A stretch of 48,656 nt of DNA from Candidatus Peribacteraceae bacterium (GTDB taxonomy: Bacteria; Patescibacteriota; Gracilibacteria; Peribacterales; Peribacteraceae), in assembly GCA_030750465.1 (NCBI GenBank), contig JASMHZ010000007.1:1-48656 (forward strand), written 5' to 3'. Positions 17,006 through 26,353 of the stretch are shown in pieces (positions within the stretch are counted from its first letter, which is position 1; each line of letters opens with the position of its first letter). A program made the translations under genes and the position numbers. Below the pieces are notes generated by a model. It searched no databases, was not told the DNA's origin, and saw only the letters and a list, made by a program, of their open reading frames with translations.

Positions 17006-17842
17006 GTGACACGGATAATTATCCTATGTGCAGGCCAAGCAAATCGCTGGGCTCCGAAGAGTCTCAAGCAACTTGTACCTATTGATGGTGAGCCTTTATT
17101 GCATCGGACTGTGCGACTATTACGAAGCTTTGAATACGATGACATTTACATAGCATGCATTGATCCAAAGTTACGCATCGAAGGATGCAAACATTTTACA
17201 CCATCAGATTCTCGTTGGACCGCCAGTACTCTGTACTCCTCACGTCATCTTTGGGACAACCGGACTATTATTCTTCTTGGTGATGTGTACTACACGGAAG
17301 AATCTCTTACAAAAATCTTGGAATGTCCTTCTGAGCTAAAGTTCATAGGTCGGCTAGGACCAAGCTCGTTTACGGGATGTCCTTATGGGGAAATTTTTGG
17401 CTTACTCTTCTCTGATTCCATGCATCTTCAACTTGAAAATATTCTGAAAACTATTATTGAAAAAGCAGAACACCTGCATAGAGATACTTTGATGCGCTAC
17501 GTTGCATTTGCTTTCTCCTACGTAAAACGATTTCTATCCTCTCTGCAAAAGCAGAAAAAGGGAAATGTGTTCAAGAGAATGGGCATGGCACACAACTGTG
17601 CAAATCTACACATTCAACATACCATGCTTTTGTGTGGGCGATTGTGGAACTTATACTGCAAATGTACTGGGCTTCCTCTTGATAAACGGACTACTCAAAC
17701 TCCAATGTTCATGAACATTGATGACTTTACAGAAGATTTTGATACTCTTGATGGTTATACAACGTGGATAGCAAAATTTGCCCAATATCATGCGCATAAT
17801 ATCCCTGATCATTCTATGTCTACATCTCCCGTCTCTCCATAA
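17006..17842 (+). CDS. Nucleotidyltransferase-like protein (sugar-NTP transferase fold)
   Basis: 278 residues from a GTG. The N-terminus has the nucleotidyltransferase signature in altered form: 'IIILCAGQANRWAPKSLKQLVPIDGEPLLHRTVRLL' (canonical GxGxRxxxxTxxxPK becomes CAGQANRW..PKSLKQL). A metal-site candidate is 'IILLGDVYY'. Such enzymes activate sugars or phosphocholine as CDP/UDP/GDP derivatives. The C-terminal half is unassigned. A -10 TATAGT (16993-16998) lies 7 bases before the GTG, so a leaderless message is likely. The stop overlaps the next start by one base (TAATG), indicating coupling with the glycosyltransferase. Confidence 0.7.
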   Translation: MTRIIILCAGQANRWAPKSLKQLVPIDGEPLLHRTVRLLRSFEYDDIYIACIDPKLRIEGCKHFTPSDSRWTASTLYSSRHLWDNRTIILLGDVYYTEESLTKILECPSELKFIGRLGPSSFTGCPYGEIFGLLFSDSMHLQLENILKTIIEKAEHLHRDTLMRYVAFAFSYVKRFLSSLQKQKKGNVFKRMGMAHNCANLHIQHTMLLCGRLWNLYCKCTGLPLDKRTTQTPMFMNIDDFTEDFDTLDGYTTWIAKFAQYHAHNIPDHSMSTSPVSP

Positions 17843-18747
17843 TGGAACTTTGGTGTGTCACTCCATTCTTTGCGCCCTTCGAATCGGATGTTCGATATAA
17901 AAATTTTGAAATATTTGCTCAACGTATGCTGGATGCGGGAGTGAATCTTTTGACTGTCGAACTTCTGTATCCGTGGACGAAACGCAGACTTCCTCATATT
18001 GGAAAAATTGTACCAATGGAAACATCTGATGTGCTTTGGCACAAAGAATCAATGATTAACCATGGCTTTTCGTTGTTACCAGAATCTTGTGACATTGCTA
18101 TGTATATGGATTCCGATTTAATTTTTAAAGATGCAGATTGGGTAGAAAAACTAAAGGATCTCGCAAGAGAATACGATGTGATCCAATGTTTTCAAACATG
18201 TCACCATCTACCGCGAGGGAGTACATCTACCAGTACTCCTCCATTGATATCTATTGATAGCTTTTCTTATAAAGCAAGTACTCTTCATAATGAAAGACAA
18301 AAACAGTTACTTCTCAAAAGGGCTCCCGGTGGTAGCTGGGCATATGTTGCACCATATTTTCGTGAAGATCCTCTTTATGACAGAACTCCATTTGGCATGT
18401 GCGATCGCATCACTGCAGATTATATACATGGCATTAACAATAGCTCTCTTCTGGAAAAACTGACTCCAGCACACCAAGAGGATATACGGCAATGGACTCA
18501 AAAGCGTGCACCAGTAGTGCGTTCAACTTTCCTTCATACAGATGTTTTGCACTTGTGGCATGGGGCTTTAGTAAATCGAAAATATTCTAATACATTGGAA
18601 ATACTTCAGGAGCATGGATTTGATCCTAAACAAGATTTGCAGAAACGAAATGGTATCTACCAATGGTCATCGCAAAAGCCCGACCTGCACCGAGCAACAT
18701 TGCAACACTATCAACAGGTAGAGGCTTCAACCAAGATTCTCGTATAG
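17842..18747 (+). CDS. Glycosyltransferase (GT-A fold, galactosyltransferase-like C-terminus)
   Basis: 301 residues, cytoplasmic. 'CDIAMYMDSDLIFKDADWVEKL' holds the DxD metal/nucleotide-sugar motif near residue 91, and 'GGSWAYVAPYF' plus 'TDVLHLWHGALVNRKY' are like the C-terminal acceptor part of beta-galactosyltransferase-type enzymes. It probably adds a sugar to a surface polymer using the nucleotide sugar made by its overlapping partner gene. Substrate unknown. Confidence 0.75.
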   Translation: MELWCVTPFFAPFESDVRYKNFEIFAQRMLDAGVNLLTVELLYPWTKRRLPHIGKIVPMETSDVLWHKESMINHGFSLLPESCDIAMYMDSDLIFKDADWVEKLKDLAREYDVIQCFQTCHHLPRGSTSTSTPPLISIDSFSYKASTLHNERQKQLLLKRAPGGSWAYVAPYFREDPLYDRTPFGMCDRITADYIHGINNSSLLEKLTPAHQEDIRQWTQKRAPVVRSTFLHTDVLHLWHGALVNRKYSNTLEILQEHGFDPKQDLQKRNGIYQWSSQKPDLHRATLQHYQQVEASTKILV

Positions 18748-18762
18748 TCATACTATTCTCTT

Positions 18763-19391
18763 ATGTGCATTATTTCTCTTACTTGGGCCCGTAACGAAGA
18801 AGACATCCTTGAAAGTTTTGTTCGGCACAATTCTGCCATTGTCGATGAAATGATTATTGTGTTGCATCGTTGTACGGATACATCAAAAGATATTTTAGAA
18901 CGATTGCAAGGTGAAGGTCTCTCAATAAATATTCGCGAACATGATGCTCCGTACCATGCACAAGGAGAGGTGCTAACTGAACTCCTGGCTGATATAAATA
19001 AAGCGATTGACTCCAGCGTAGAGCTACGCAATAAGAAAGAACTTATTAATCAGTTCATTGCATCACTTGAAGTACATTCATCGGTCGGCCATATGATCAA
19101 CATTCCCCGAGACAAGAAAGAAATCTGGGAGCCACCCACTTTAATGTAATTGCAGATCGACTCTGTCCTGATCTACAGATATTTAACTCAGATGAAACTA
19201 AGAATGCAGGTGTTGTTCCGGTAATCACAAGAGTAGAAGCAGGATTTGATATGAGTGCCCATTACCAACCTGCAAGATCAGGTCAAAAAGGATATCGCAA
19301 CATGGCATTACTAGATACGAATGATTGCGCAATTTATCCAGGCAAAAATATTAATGAAATACATCAGAGAGTATTAACACTTATAGGATGA
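18763..19391 (+). pseudogene. Composite of gene fragments (GT2 start, HsdR-like piece, unknown piece)
   Basis: The ORF (18763-19149) starts as a family 2 glycosyltransferase ('LTWARNEEDILESFVRHNS', 'DEMIIVLHRCTDTSKDIL'), but after about 68 residues turns into 'DINKAIDSSVELRNKKELIN', typical of the C-terminal part of type I restriction HsdR subunits. It then becomes an unrelated tail ending 19149. In another frame from about 19118, 'NLGATHFNVIADRLCPDL' continues to a TGA at 19391 with a third, unrecognised fragment. Three mismatched pieces in 630 bp mean repeated recombination or deletion rather than a working gene. A TACTAT box lies 6 bases before the first ATG. Confidence 0.65.
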
Positions 19392-19404
19392 TTGTGTAAC
19401 TGAA

Positions 19405-19463
19405 GTTTTCCGATAAATACTCAAGAATCTGATTCCAATATTTTCGTATCTTCTCCACCAGCT
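19405..19463 (-). other. Copy A of the TTCCAA-N16-CCACCA element
   Basis: TTCCAA at 19433 and CCACCA at 19455, exactly 16 bases apart, as at 44878 and 48470. On the minus strand it can be read 'LVEKIRKYWNQILEYL', close to the reading of the other copies. Confidence 0.5.
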
Positions 19464-19513
19464 ATATCACACAAGGCACGGTTCATTAGTTCTAAGTTGT
19501 TCCAATACGGGGA

Positions 19514-19625
19514 GCCATATACCACTCGCACTTTGTGCTCGGGTATATGGCGGCGCCAATCTTAAATTGAACTAAAAACTAATAAGCAAGTGGTATATGC
19601 CCTGAGCCCGAGGGCATGGAATGCC
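19514..19625. repeat. Palindromic repeats upstream of the GIY-YIG gene
   Basis: Nested hairpin 19514-19551: outer arms GCCATATACC/GGTATATGGC, inner stem GCAC-TTT-GTGC, same geometry as the element at 12105-12142. It is followed by 'GGTATATGCCCTGAGCCCGAGGGCATGG' and 'ATGCCCGAGTGG', further palindromic words that partly re-use the arm sequence. The region 19392-19650 contains no gene apart from copy A of the element above. Confidence 0.7.
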
Positions 19626-19665
19626 CGAGTGGTTTAGGGCAAACAATATGGTATAGTTATATGCT

Positions 19666-19932
19666 ATGTCTTTTTGGTATGTATATGTACTCAGGAGTGA
19701 ACGAGATAATAAGTTCTACATTGGCAATACCAATAATCTTAAGCGAAGAGTGTCTGAGCATCAGAAAGGCAAAAATACATCTACCTCAAAGCGTCTTCCT
19801 GTAGAACTTGTATATTTTGAAGGACACTTATCGAAAGAAGATGCTATTAGGAGAGAAAAGTATTTTAAGAGTGCAAAGGGTAAAACGACACTAAGGCAGA
19901 TGCTCAGGGAATCTTTAAAAAATGATTATTAA
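19666..19932 (+). CDS. GIY-YIG endonuclease-like protein
   Basis: 88 residues, the full length of the small UvrC-N/YhbQ-type GIY-YIG family. Motifs: 'WYVYVLRS' and 'FYIGNTNNLKRRVSEHQKG' (GIY-YIG as VYV..YIG, with catalytic Arg), then 'LVYFEGHLSKEDAIRREKYFKS' with the metal-binding Glu. Known members nick DNA; the role of stand-alone copies is unclear. It stands by itself after palindromic repeats, a combination common for this family, and has a TATAGT box 8 bases before its ATG. It may be a mobile or repeat-associated nuclease. Confidence 0.88.
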   Translation: MSFWYVYVLRSERDNKFYIGNTNNLKRRVSEHQKGKNTSTSKRLPVELVYFEGHLSKEDAIRREKYFKSAKGKTTLRQMLRESLKNDY

Positions 19933-19943
19933 GAATTCAATCC

Positions 19944-21347
19944 TTAAAACTCCACATTCCCCGGTGTACGCGCGAATGGAATCACATCTCGTATATTTTC
20001 CATGCCAGTTGCGTAAACCACTGTGCGTTCAAAACCAAGTCCGAATCCGGCGTGCGGAGTAGTTCCATATTTCCTCAGATCGCGATACCAGTAGTAGTCC
20101 TCTTTATTTAAGCCTGCTTCTTCGATTCTTTTATCCAATACATCCGGCCTCTCCTCGCGTTGAGATCCTCCGATAATTTCTCCAATGCCGGGAGCCAAAA
20201 CATCCATAGCTGCCACAGTCTTGTCATCATCATTTAGTCTCATATAAAAGGCTTTTATTTCCTTTGGATAATTCATCACTATCACGGGACTCTCGAAATG
20301 ATTTTCTGTCAGGTACCTTTCGTGTTCGGTTTGCAAATCTATGCCGTACTTAACAGGAAATTGGAATTTACCCTTTTTGGCAGGTTCTGATTTTTCCAAA
20401 ATCTTAATAGCTTCTTCGTATTCAATTCTTACAAAATCTGAGCTCACAAACTTTTGAAGTCGATCGATGCATCGTTCATCAATATGTTCTGTGAAGAAAT
20501 CCATGTCGTCAGGCCGTTCTTCAAGTAGTACGCGGAAGATGTACTTGAGTAGACCTTCGGCTAAATCAGCATTATCACTCAAGTCTGCAAAAGCAATCTC
20601 TGGTTCCACCATCCAAAATTCAGCCAAGTGTCTGGTTGTATTCGAATTCTCGGAGCGGAATGTTGGTCCGAATGTATAAACTTTGCTCATAGACTGCGCG
20701 AAACACTCCACGTTCAATTGGCCGGAGACTGTAAGGAAAGCTTCACGTCCGAAAAAGTCCGAAGAAAAATCTACAGAGCCGTCTTCCTTTTTAGGCGGCT
20801 TGAGAAGATCTAGCGTAGAAACACGAAACATATCTCCAGCTCCTTCACAGTCGCTTGCAGTAATGATCGGAGTGTTAATCCATAAAAATCCTTCATTCGA
20901 GAAGAAGTCATGAATAGCTTTAGCTAATGTATGTCTTGCGCGTGCTATGGCACCAAAAGTATTTGTTCGAGGTCGCAGGTGTGCAATCTCACGCAGGTAT
21001 TCGAAACTGTGATGCTTTGGCTGCAACGGATATTCCTCAGGATTTTCTATATTACCGATAACTTCAATACTCTCGGCAACCAATTCACATGATTGCCCTT
21101 TGCCTTTCGAAGAGACCAACTTACCGGTAGCAATTATTGAACACCCCGTGGTCAGATGCATTATTTCCTCTTCGTAATTTGGCAAATCATTCTTAGCTAC
21201 TATCTGGAGCGGGTCAAAACAAGACCCATCAGAAAGATGTATAAAAGAAAGACCCGCCTTGGAATCCCTTCTGGTCCGCACCCATCCCTTTACAGTAATG
21301 TTTGTGTCCAAGAGCTTCTTGTCCGAAATTGCTTCATGAATAGTCAT
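19944..21347 (-). CDS. asnS: Asparaginyl-tRNA synthetase
   Basis: 467 residues from 'MTIHEAISD' (the ATG two codons upstream is less likely). N-terminal OB anticodon-binding domain ('[26 protein letters not shown]' region), then the class IIb catalytic core: motif 1 around '[16 protein letters not shown]', motif 2 '[25 protein letters not shown]', motif 3 '[18 protein letters not shown]'. Asn rather than Asp specificity is supported by '[14 protein letters not shown]', typical of AsnRS. It charges tRNA-Asn with Asn in the cytosol, so this organism need not rely only on the transamidation route. Usual length for the family. Confidence 0.95.
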   Translation of the reverse strand: MTIHEAISDKKLLDTNITVKGWVRTRRDSKAGLSFIHLSDGSCFDPLQIVAKNDLPNYEEEIMHLTTGCSIIATGKLVSSKGKGQSCELVAESIEVIGNIENPEEYPLQPKHHSFEYLREIAHLRPRTNTFGAIARARHTLAKAIHDFFSNEGFLWINTPIITASDCEGAGDMFRVSTLDLLKPPKKEDGSVDFSSDFFGREAFLTVSGQLNVECFAQSMSKVYTFGPTFRSENSNTTRHLAEFWMVEPEIAFADLSDNADLAEGLLKYIFRVLLEERPDDMDFFTEHIDERCIDRLQKFVSSDFVRIEYEEAIKILEKSEPAKKGKFQFPVKYGIDLQTEHERYLTENHFESPVIVMNYPKEIKAFYMRLNDDDKTVAAMDVLAPGIGEIIGGSQREERPDVLDKRIEEAGLNKEDYYWYRDLRKYGTTPHAGFGLGFERTVVYATGMENIRDVIPFARTPGNVEF

Positions 21348-21418
21348 AAGCATGCATATCCTGCCATAAGATGCGCCAATGTGGCAAATATTAGGATATA
21401 TTCGGCAAAATGGTGTGA

Positions 21419-21447
21419 TTGAGCATATATCAAAAATATAGTATAAT
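21419..21447 (+). promoter_or_regulatory. Promoter for the small-protein pair
   Basis: TTGAGC (21419) and TATAAT (21442-21447) with 17-base spacing, 18 bases before the ATG at 21466. Confidence 0.5.
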
Positions 21448-21465
21448 AGTAGTGGTTATACCAAT

Positions 21466-21741
21466 ATGAACCTCAATTACTTAATTCAAACCAGTCCTCT
21501 GCTTAGCGAGGAGCAAAAAGCATCTCTTATCATGATGTTGCCTGCTTTAAATGAAGAGCAAGAGAGCAAGCTTACCAAAATCATGGAATCACAAGATGAG
21601 CTCTTGATTAAAGAAATGGAAGAAATCATAGAGCAGGCTACCGAGTCGCAGGATTTTGAAGCATTGCAGAAAATCAATTTAAGCTTAGCTCCGCATGCGC
21701 AAGGTGTAGCTGATAATCCGAAATTCGATTCACAAAAATAA
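21466..21741 (+). CDS. Small acidic helical protein
   Basis: 91 residues, almost all predicted helix, rich in Glu and Leu ('SEEQKASLIMMLPALNEEQESKLTKIM'), which could make a coiled-coil hairpin. No recognised family. A clear promoter precedes it, and its stop is one base before the ATG of the next gene, so the two are coupled and probably partners. Confidence 0.6.
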   Translation: MNLNYLIQTSPLLSEEQKASLIMMLPALNEEQESKLTKIMESQDELLIKEMEEIIEQATESQDFEALQKINLSLAPHAQGVADNPKFDSQK

Positions 21742-21742
21742 A

Positions 21743-22606
21743 ATGCCAAGTCCAGAATTTAGTAGCGGTAGACGATACGAAGATTCTCGTGAGTCACAGG
21801 AAAAGGTTAATCCCTTTGAGATGAAAGTATATCTATCTCGCGCTGTAGCTATTAATAATTTGAGCTGCATTAGGTGCCATACGAATGATTCTAGTGAAAT
21901 GCAAACAAGGTTTAGTTTAAGTGAAATGTTCAAGGAACATGATAAGAAATTAGCCGCATTAGGGAAACAAAAGAAGGCTCGTGAGGAAAAAGAAATTAAC
22001 GACTTTATAGCAGATTTCGAGAGCTCCCCCGACACCCCAGCGGCTCTTTTTAAGTTTTGCAAATGCTCGCAAGACGAAATGGAATCTATGTCTTATTTTG
22101 CAAAGTACTGTCCTGGTTTTAATAAGGAAAATCTGATTAAGCATTTGAAAACAATAAAACCTGATAAAGTAGCATTGATAGATAGAATTCAACTCAGCGA
22201 AGCCCACTTCACAAGTACTGAGAATTACTTAAAAAATTACCTGGAAAAAGCAGGCCAGCTCAGTCTGGATGAATTGTGCAAAGAGGATCAAAGTAAATTG
22301 GATTATTCTGAAGTATCATACAAGGCTGTCAGGGATACAGTTCGACTTAATGCAGCACCTTTTAATGCCGCATTAAGCTATTTTGGCAATAGGCGATTGA
22401 AATCAACTATTAGCAATATTTCAAAACAGAGAAATCTTCCTGACGATAGGCTAGCAAAAATCCAAAATAATCAGATTTACAAACCTGAATTAGAAGAAAA
22501 AGAAGAGATTGGGCAACATATTGCCAGGGTCCATTTATCGGATGGCCCGTACCCAAAACGCCGTTTCTTTTTATTGAATCTGAAAAATCAATCGCTTCTG
22601 GTTTAG
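21743..22606 (+). CDS. Unknown protein with Cys pairs
   Basis: 287 residues, hydrophilic, lysine- and glutamate-rich. Two Cys sites, 'LSCIRCHT' (CxxC) and 'FKFCKC', could bind a metal; the CxxCH form resembles a haem c site but there is no signal peptide, so zinc is more likely. Later segments look helical ('NYLKNYLEKAGQLSLDELCKED'). No family recognised. Second gene of the pair with the small acidic protein, one base after its stop. Confidence 0.55.
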   Translation: MPSPEFSSGRRYEDSRESQEKVNPFEMKVYLSRAVAINNLSCIRCHTNDSSEMQTRFSLSEMFKEHDKKLAALGKQKKAREEKEINDFIADFESSPDTPAALFKFCKCSQDEMESMSYFAKYCPGFNKENLIKHLKTIKPDKVALIDRIQLSEAHFTSTENYLKNYLEKAGQLSLDELCKEDQSKLDYSEVSYKAVRDTVRLNAAPFNAALSYFGNRRLKSTISNISKQRNLPDDRLAKIQNNQIYKPELEEKEEIGQHIARVHLSDGPYPKRRFFLLNLKNQSLLV

Positions 22607-22703
22607 GTCGATCTGGCATAGGAGACCCACCCTACCCTTCTGTATTTTGGATTGCAAGATTATCAGTACTTAAGATTCTCAGATCTATAGTACAATAAAC
22701 TCC

Positions 22704-24551
22704 GTGAAATCCCTTAACCCCTGGTTTCGCATTGCAGGCGTGTTCATTGCAGGTAGCTTGATCTATCTGTTTTGTCTTGCATATCTGCAACCAAGTTTTT
22801 CCGATGTTCAATATCGAGTATTGGAAAAAACTAAAGTGAACGGTGTTGATTATTTGGCGAAGTACCCGGTCCTTGATTTTGAACCCAAAAAGTTGAGTGA
22901 ACCACCTTTTAGATCAAGTACGGGATCTTCGCTATTCGAGATTTCAATGAAAATGAATGCAAGAACATTATATCCGAGAGTTTTTGCAATTGAAGTCAAT
23001 AATTGCCTTTTGGGGATAGATGTAAACGCAGAGGAGCAAGAATTTGATGGCAAGAGTTGTCTATCTCCTTTTCTGCATCACATAAAATTTTCCCGTAGTT
23101 TCCATGAGGGAGAGAATTTCGTTGTAATAATAGCTAAGAATCATGGTGGAAGAGGAAGTGTATATATAAATGCTTCATACAAGGATCCTATTGTCTTTGG
23201 TCTCCATGCTTGTTATTTGTTATTCCTATGTCTTATCGCATATCTCATTCTTTCAAAAGTGCGAAAAAAAGAAATTCGAACTCTATATTCAATTGTTTTC
23301 GGAGGTACGATTCTTAGATATATATATTCAATAACAACTCCTTTTCTTGTAAGAGAATTTGATGCCCCTGGTCATTTGCAGTATATCCGGTATTTACATC
23401 AGAATTGGTTTTTGATACCACCAGCAAATGCCGGCTGGGAATATTCACAACCCCCTCTTTATTACTGGCTTGCTTCGTTATTTTCTTTGCCAGCAAAATT
23501 TTTTGGAACGGATATGACGGTTATTACTAGCTTGAGGATTTTTTCTTTTATCTTGTCCATTCTGGTCTTGTGCATATCAGTATGGCTTGCACAAATGCTA
23601 TTTAAAGAAAGGAATAGCCTCTGGAAGAAGTGTGTATTTGTTTCTGTATTTGCAGTGCTGCCGGGAATTGTTTTCCTGGCAACCAGAGTTTCGAACGATA
23701 CGATGTTTCTTTTTATCGGAATGCTCTTCTTTGCATTTTTATTAAGGTGGTGGAAAGAAGGAAGGAAAAAAGATCTATATACATGCTTCGTACTACTGGG
23801 CTTATGCTTGTTAACAAAGAATAACAGTATTGCTTTGATCCCTGTTGTTTTAGTAACAATTTTGTTAAAAAAGAAAATTTCACGGAAACTAGTTCTTAAG
23901 TACTTCGTGATGTGTGCGGTGATCATTAGCCTTATGGCAGGTTGGCTTTATGCTATACGAATTGTTACACAAGGTGAGTTTAATATTGTTGGAAATATTC
24001 GCATGGTGAATCCGGCGCATCGAAGGGATATTAAGCCTTCAGATTTCATTAAATTTAGATTATCTGAAGTTTTAAATTATCCTTATCATAATCCATGGAA
24101 TGGCAGCAAAGAGGAAAAATATTATTGGGAAGTCCTATTGAAATCTGTGTTTACCGGGGGATGGAATATGGGTGAGAGAGTTCGCAGCACTGTGGGAGTA
24201 ATTCATATTATCAACTCTGTCTTATTGCTTGTTGTAGTATTGGCTCTTGCAAAAGGTTTTATTGTGTCTCCAAGAAAAAATGTCCCATTATGGGCTTTGC
24301 TTATATTCCTGATACTCGCCCAGATTGGCATTGTAACCAAGGAAAGATTCCTTGGTCTGCAAAAATTCCGTTATGTTACTTTGATTACAATACCTGTTAC
24401 GTATTACTTTATAGCTGGCCTAAATATGCTGGATCCTAGAATCAGACGTCTATTATTGTGGCTATTTTGGATTTTTGTCGTTCTTTGCGTATTCCACACA
24501 TTTGTGGTGATTTCTTCTCATACAGTATGGCTCTCGCATCCAGAAAGTTAA
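22704..24551 (+). CDS. GT39/ArnT-like membrane glycosyltransferase, paralogue 1
   Basis: 615 residues from a GTG. A first helix ('VFIAGSLIYLFCLAYLQP'), an extracytoplasmic domain of about 130 residues (31-159), then about ten membrane helices with the GT-C core: acidic loop 'FLVREFDAPGHLQYIRYLHQNW', 'WEYSQPPLYYWLASLFSLPAKFFG', 'RVSNDTMFLFIGML' and 'LLTKNNSIALIPV'. Such enzymes transfer sugars from polyprenyl-phosphate donors outside the membrane. A TACAAT box lies 7 bases before the GTG. First of three tandem copies, very similar at DNA level to the second. Confidence 0.75.
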   Translation: MKSLNPWFRIAGVFIAGSLIYLFCLAYLQPSFSDVQYRVLEKTKVNGVDYLAKYPVLDFEPKKLSEPPFRSSTGSSLFEISMKMNARTLYPRVFAIEVNNCLLGIDVNAEEQEFDGKSCLSPFLHHIKFSRSFHEGENFVVIIAKNHGGRGSVYINASYKDPIVFGLHACYLLFLCLIAYLILSKVRKKEIRTLYSIVFGGTILRYIYSITTPFLVREFDAPGHLQYIRYLHQNWFLIPPANAGWEYSQPPLYYWLASLFSLPAKFFGTDMTVITSLRIFSFILSILVLCISVWLAQMLFKERNSLWKKCVFVSVFAVLPGIVFLATRVSNDTMFLFIGMLFFAFLLRWWKEGRKKDLYTCFVLLGLCLLTKNNSIALIPVVLVTILLKKKISRKLVLKYFVMCAVIISLMAGWLYAIRIVTQGEFNIVGNIRMVNPAHRRDIKPSDFIKFRLSEVLNYPYHNPWNGSKEEKYYWEVLLKSVFTGGWNMGERVRSTVGVIHIINSVLLLVVVLALAKGFIVSPRKNVPLWALLIFLILAQIGIVTKERFLGLQKFRYVTLITIPVTYYFIAGLNMLDPRIRRLLLWLFWIFVVLCVFHTFVVISSHTVWLSHPES

Positions 24552-26353
24552 TCTTCTCAGGCGTATTCATTGCAGGTAGCTTGATCTATCTGTTTTGCCT
24601 TGCATATCTGCAACCTAGTTTTTCTGATGTTCAATATCGCACTATAGAAACAACTAAAGTGAACGGTGTTGATTATATAGCGAAGTACTCAGTCTTTACA
24701 TCTGAATCCAAAAAATTGGATGAGCCACCTTTTATAATTAATAGTGGATATTCTCTGTTTGAGGTTTCAATGAAAATGCATGCAAGAGCCATACATCCCA
24801 GAATTTATGAAATAAAAGTTGACGATTGCCTTTTGGGAATAGATATAAATGCAGAAGAGCAAGAAATTGTGAGTAGGAGTTGTCTGTATCCCTTTCCGCA
24901 TCATATAGACTTTTCCCGCAGTTTCCATGAGGGAGAAAATTCTGTTGTTATGATAGCAAGGAATAATGGTGGAAGAGGAAGTGTATATATAAATACTTCA
25001 TACAAAGACCCAATTGTCTTTGGTCTTCATACTTGTTACTTCTTATTCCTATGTCTTATAGCATATTTGATTATTTCAAAAGTGCGAAAAAAAGAAATTC
25101 GAATTCTATATTCAATTGTTTTTGGGGGTATATTTCTTAGGTTCATATATTTAATAACAACGCCTTTTCTTGTAAGAGAATACGATACTTCTGGTCATTT
25201 GCAGTATATACGGTATTTACATCAGCATTGGTTTTGGATACCGTCCGCAAATGCTGGTTGGGAATATTCACAACCTCCTCTTTACTATTGGCTTGCTTCG
25301 TTATTTTCTTTGCCAGCAAAAATTTTTGGAACGGATATGGCAATTATTACCAGCTTGAGAATTTTTTCTTTTATCTTGTCCATTCTGGTCTTGTTCATAT
25401 CAGTATGGCTTGCACAAATGCTATTTAAAGAAAGGAATAGTCTATGGAAGAAATGTATATTTGTTTCTGTATTTGCAGTGCTGCCGGGAATTGTTTTCCT
25501 GGCAACCAGAGTTTCGAACGATACGATGTTTCTTTTTGTTGGGATGCTCTTCTTTGCATTTTTATTAAGGTGGTGGAAAGAGGGAAAACAAAAAGATCTA
25601 TATACCTGCTTCGTACTACTAGGCTTATGCTTGTTAACAAAGAATAACAGTATTGCCTTGATCCCCGTTGTTTTTGTAACAATTCTGTTAAAAAAGAAAA
25701 TTACATGGAAACAAGTTCTCAAATACTTCGTGATATGTGCGGTAATTATTAGCCTTATGGTGGGTTGGCTTTATGCTAAACGAATTGTTACACAAGGTGA
25801 GTTTAAAATTGTCGGAAATGTTGATATGGTGACTCACAAACTTAAGGTGGATATTAAACCTTCAAATTTTATTACATATAAATTAACCGAAGTATTGAAG
25901 AAGCCCTATCATTATTCATTTAATGATGAAACAAGAAGAATGATTTATTGGGAAGTTCTTTTGAAATCCACGTTTACCGGAGAATGGAATATGGGAGAAA
26001 GAGTACATAGCATTATGAGGGTAATTCATACTGTCAATTCTGTCTTATTGCTTGTTGTAGTATTGGCTCTTGCACAAGGTTTTATTGTGTCTCCAAGAAA
26101 AAATGCTCCATTATGGGCTTTGCTTATATTCCTGATACTCGCCCAAATTGGCATTGTAGCCAAGGAAGGATTCAACGGTCTGCAAAAATTCCGTTATGTT
26201 ACTTTGATCACAATACCTGTTACGTATTACTTCGTAGCTGGTCTAAGTATGCTGGATCCTAGAATCAGACGTCTATTATTGTGGCTATTTTGGTTCTTTG
26301 TATTACTTTGCATAATTTTTACGTTTGTGGTTATTGCTTCCAATAGAAGATGA
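24527..26353 (+). CDS. GT39/ArnT-like membrane glycosyltransferase, paralogue 2
   Basis: 608 residues if started at the ATG 24527 ('MALASRKLIFSGVFIAGS'), which overlaps the previous gene by 25 bp; the longer ORF from 24458 is only the shadow of the previous gene. Same domain order as paralogue 1: signal-anchor, ~130-residue outer domain, GT-C core 'LVREYDTSGHLQYIRYL', 'GWEYSQPPLYYWLAS'. Long stretches of the core are identical in DNA between the two while the outer domains and the loop near residue 450 differ more, as expected after tandem duplication with gene conversion. Confidence 0.75.
   Translation: MALASRKLIFSGVFIAGSLIYLFCLAYLQPSFSDVQYRTIETTKVNGVDYIAKYSVFTSESKKLDEPPFIINSGYSLFEVSMKMHARAIHPRIYEIKVDDCLLGIDINAEEQEIVSRSCLYPFPHHIDFSRSFHEGENSVVMIARNNGGRGSVYINTSYKDPIVFGLHTCYFLFLCLIAYLIISKVRKKEIRILYSIVFGGIFLRFIYLITTPFLVREYDTSGHLQYIRYLHQHWFWIPSANAGWEYSQPPLYYWLASLFSLPAKIFGTDMAIITSLRIFSFILSILVLFISVWLAQMLFKERNSLWKKCIFVSVFAVLPGIVFLATRVSNDTMFLFVGMLFFAFLLRWWKEGKQKDLYTCFVLLGLCLLTKNNSIALIPVVFVTILLKKKITWKQVLKYFVICAVIISLMVGWLYAKRIVTQGEFKIVGNVDMVTHKLKVDIKPSNFITYKLTEVLKKPYHYSFNDETRRMIYWEVLLKSTFTGEWNMGERVHSIMRVIHTVNSVLLLVVVLALAQGFIVSPRKNAPLWALLIFLILAQIGIVAKEGFNGLQKFRYVTLITIPVTYYFVAGLSMLDPRIRRLLLWLFWFFVLLCIIFTFVVIASNRR

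Noticed and set aside
13342-19666. Second copy of the tRNA-Asn 3' end as attR
   Set aside because: No match longer than a few bases found by eye.
24458-24526. Earlier start of GT39 paralogue 2
   Set aside because: These codons are only the out-of-frame shadow of the paralogue 1 C-terminus; the ATG at 24527 aligns with the paralogue start.
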